Shown in pieces: positions 62,276-64,000 of a stretch of 64,000 nt of DNA. A program made the position numbers and the translations under genes. The DNA comes from RFSX01 sp965230215. GTDB lineage: Bacteria > Bacteroidota > Bacteroidia > Chitinophagales > Saprospiraceae. The notes beneath the pieces were generated by a model, which was not told where the DNA came from, ran no database searches, and saw nothing but the letters and a program-made list of their open reading frames with translations. The stretch covers positions 1,550,001 to 1,614,000 of the forward strand of contig CBDDKN010000001.1 of NCBI GenBank assembly GCA_965230215.1, in the 5' to 3' direction. Within the stretch, counting starts at the first letter, position 1. Every line of letters begins with the position of its first letter.

Positions 62276-63883
62276 TTATCTCTGAATCGTAAAGCTTGCC
62301 CTATTTAATGAATTATCATTGTGATGGATCAAAAGAATGTAATGTCCTGTTGGCAAATGACTCACATCCAATTGACCATTCGACAACTGATCTGTGCCTG
62401 TATTCATCATCAATCGACCCATGGAACTGAAGACCATCATACGACCACCATCCTGATATTCGAGACCAATATTAAGCAGGTTGCCCGGATTCGGGTTCGG
62501 ATACACTTTGAAGTCTTCTGCTATGATATCTTCATCACTGGAAAGTATGTAATCCAGAACCCATAGCTCGCGGCCAAACTCTGAATTCTCAGCAAAGAAA
62601 TACAGTTTACCACCTGCATCCTGCAATTCTGTTGGCGTGCTGCTCTCATCACCAGGATTTATATCCGTCACCCTTCTTGTCCCAGATTCTGTACCATCCG
62701 TAACCCACAGTTCACTGAGATGCGGATCTGAGTAGGCTGTGTAGTAAAGTGAATCTCCAAAGGCCCACATATCTCGACCATCAGAAAAATAACCCTCACC
62801 TATCTGGCTTTCATTCAGAGCTTTGACTGTACCGTTCTGGGTGCCGTCAGTTATATACATGCCACGCTGAGGAAAAAAGAAACCTTCATCATAGTGCACA
62901 TAGCAATACAGCTGATCATTGAATTCAGTAAAAAATTCTGGCTTAACGGCCTGATTGGGGTCGAGAATTATTTTAAGCGGTGAGGACATGGAACCATCGA
63001 TCACAAACAATCCTTCATTATTTCCAATTTCAGCTCTTTCCTGTGCTCGGAAAAAAAGCTTGTCTTCATAGACATAGATGGCACGTCTGTTTTGAAATTC
63101 ATAAAAGTTTAAGGGTTCATATTCCTTATTGATGATTTCCGTGCCGGCTTCAGTGCCATCTGATCTAAAGAAGGTGTAATTATAATTGCCATCGTTATAC
63201 CAGAAGTACATGTGATCACCTGCCACTGTCATGAAAACGTTACGCGAAAAATCGTTTCCATCATGAAAGTAGAAGATTTTCTCAGGAACTTCAGATCCAT
63301 CTGTGCGTGCCAGCCAGGCACCACCATCAAGCCAGACAATCATATAGATATTGTCATTAAACACCACGACATCCCTGACGCCGCCAAACCAGTCAACATT
63401 AAACTCACGAACAACATCACCTGTTTCCGGATCATAGTAGAAAAAGCCATCTTCAAAGTCGGCATACTCATTATTGAAAAACAGGAAGTTGTTATATAGC
63501 AACAACTGCGAAATGACTTCCTCAGAAGAGTATAGTTCATTCACTTCTGTGGCTGTGACCTGCCATAATGTATTATTGCCATCACTATTGGCTGTCGACA
63601 CATAAAAGGCATCATTATCCTGCTGGTAGTCCACCACAAAGCCATCAATTCCCATATCAAGGAGCACTTCTATTCCACCATCCTTGCTGGCGCGATACAA
63701 TGTTCTGACATTCAGTTTTTCCTGGGTTATGATAACTGCATCTCCTGCGGTTCCGATGATTTGTGCATCGAATTCAAAGGTGCTTTCAGAACCCGGAGTG
63801 TAGTCATCTACCAGGAAGACTGTTTGTGCTTGCGTAATCTGGATGGAAAACAAGCACATAAAAATGGCTAAGAAGAGCTTCAT
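62276..63883 (-). CDS. Secreted ELWxxDGT-repeat protein with T9SS sorting domain
   Basis: ATG 63883 gives 535 residues starting MKLFLAIFMCLFSIQITQAQ, a clear signal peptide; an upstream ATG (63916) would add 11 polar residues. Most of the protein is beta-propeller-like with repeats such as ELWVTDGTESGTRRVTDINPGDESSTPTEL and LARTDGSEVPEKI, FFRSDGTEAGTEII, MYITDGTQNGTVKAL. FGRELWVLDYILSSDED closes the propeller. A T9SS domain ends it (KVYPNPNPGNLLNIGL... GHYILLIHHNDNSLNRASFTIQR). It is a probable cell-surface or released protein of unknown function. An 11-bp inverted repeat lies in its leader. Confidence 0.85.
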   Translation of the reverse strand: MKLFLAIFMCLFSIQITQAQTVFLVDDYTPGSESTFEFDAQIIGTAGDAVIITQEKLNVRTLYRASKDGGIEVLLDMGIDGFVVDYQQDNDAFYVSTANSDGNNTLWQVTATEVNELYSSEEVISQLLLYNNFLFFNNEYADFEDGFFYYDPETGDVVREFNVDWFGGVRDVVVFNDNIYMIVWLDGGAWLARTDGSEVPEKIFYFHDGNDFSRNVFMTVAGDHMYFWYNDGNYNYTFFRSDGTEAGTEIINKEYEPLNFYEFQNRRAIYVYEDKLFFRAQERAEIGNNEGLFVIDGSMSSPLKIILDPNQAVKPEFFTEFNDQLYCYVHYDEGFFFPQRGMYITDGTQNGTVKALNESQIGEGYFSDGRDMWAFGDSLYYTAYSDPHLSELWVTDGTESGTRRVTDINPGDESSTPTELQDAGGKLYFFAENSEFGRELWVLDYILSSDEDIIAEDFKVYPNPNPGNLLNIGLEYQDGGRMMVFSSMGRLMMNTGTDQLSNGQLDVSHLPTGHYILLIHHNDNSLNRASFTIQR

Positions 63884-63903
63884 CGTTGTTCGTTTTTTTA
63901 TAA

Positions 63904-63953
63904 GTCGAAAAGACAATTATACAAAAGATGAATCTGAGTAAGTCTTTTACGAC
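63904..63953 (-). promoter_or_regulatory. Inverted repeat in the leader of the ELWxxDGT gene
   Basis: GTCGAAAAGAC (63904-63914) and GTCTTTTACGAC (63942-63953) are complementary except for one bulged base, with a 27-base loop. It lies 20 bases before the ATG and could be an mRNA hairpin or a protein-binding site. No T run follows it on the minus strand. Confidence 0.4.
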
Positions 63954-64000
63954 TAGAAAATTAGCAATCTGTTGATTCTGTAGTCCAAATCCAGTTGAAT

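Noticed and set aside
62255..62280. ATAAG/CTTAT hairpin between tetR and the ELWxxDGT gene as a terminator
   Set aside because: A 5-bp A/T stem with no T run is too weak to call.
1..64000. Mobile elements, tRNA or rRNA genes
   Set aside because: No transposase, integrase, flanking repeats, cloverleaf or rRNA-like sequence was seen on either strand.

Overview
The window reads as a chromosome segment of a free-living member of the Bacteroidota, most likely a marine or aquatic Saprospiria-like bacterium (inference). The evidence is: several secreted proteins ending in a type IX secretion (T9SS) sorting domain, Ig-like SdrD_B adhesin repeats, TonB-dependent receptors with a CarboxypepD_reg-like N-terminus, A/T-rich leaders without Shine-Dalgarno sequences, and repeated -7 promoter boxes of the Bacteroidota form TAnnTTTG. 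I saw no rRNA, tRNA, CRISPR array, insertion sequence or prophage. Genes are dense and lie on both strands.

Layout. 1-6.2 kb (minus): a TonB receptor cut by the left edge, an SDR-type threonine dehydrogenase, a small HsdR_N nuclease-fold protein, a large protein that looks like a dead superfamily-1 helicase-nuclease, and a MORN-repeat lipoprotein. 6.4-11.7 kb: a PolX-like protein with an intact PHP domain but an eroded polymerase site, a DUF1573 lipoprotein, rdgB with a small partner, ilvE (preceded by a short overlapping upstream frame) and a TRIC/UPF0126 channel. 11.7-23.6 kb (minus): an extracellular block made of a TonB receptor, an alpha/beta-hydrolase-like T9SS protein, two near-duplicate PhoX-like (DUF839) proteins (one fused to a choice-of-anchor I beta-propeller) and a di-haem peroxidase with an imelysin-like N-terminus. 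23.8-31.5 kb: glycosyltransferase, GNAT, ribA, a flippase, a three-gene cytochrome operon (CX4CH lipoprotein, DUF5777 barrel, di-haem cytochrome c) and a bacilliredoxin. 31.6-38.5 kb: a 1438-residue SdrD_B adhesin and a FusA2-type EF-G. 38.8-45.6 kb: a Cys-less ArsC-like protein, a Fur-family regulator divergent from merC, an RRM protein, and a tight four-gene run ddl / unknown secreted protein / hydrolase / S10 carboxypeptidase. 45.6-51.5 kb (minus): a large T9SS protein with its lipoprotein partner, then anmK with a degenerate SDR. 51.7-59.0 kb: a TetR-TolC-MFP-RND efflux operon ending in pdxH. 59.0-64 kb: an Lrp-family regulator divergent from a fused branched-chain 2-oxoacid dehydrogenase E1, a second TetR, and an ELWxxDGT-repeat T9SS protein.

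How it fits together. Branched-chain amino acid metabolism recurs (ilvE, E1 fusion, Lrp) and peptidoglycan metabolism is represented by ddl and anmK. A large share of coding capacity goes to surface and secreted proteins. A recurrent oddity is homologues of well-known enzymes whose catalytic residues have been lost: the helicase-nuclease, the PolX polymerase core, the ArsC-like protein, the SDR beside anmK and the T9SS hydrolase. The best candidate for something undescribed is the overlapping gene pair of dead SF1 helicase-nuclease plus intact HsdR_N protein. The CX4CH cytochrome operon and the start-codon-masking hairpin before the adhesin gene come next. All family assignments are by reading the sequence; no database search was run.
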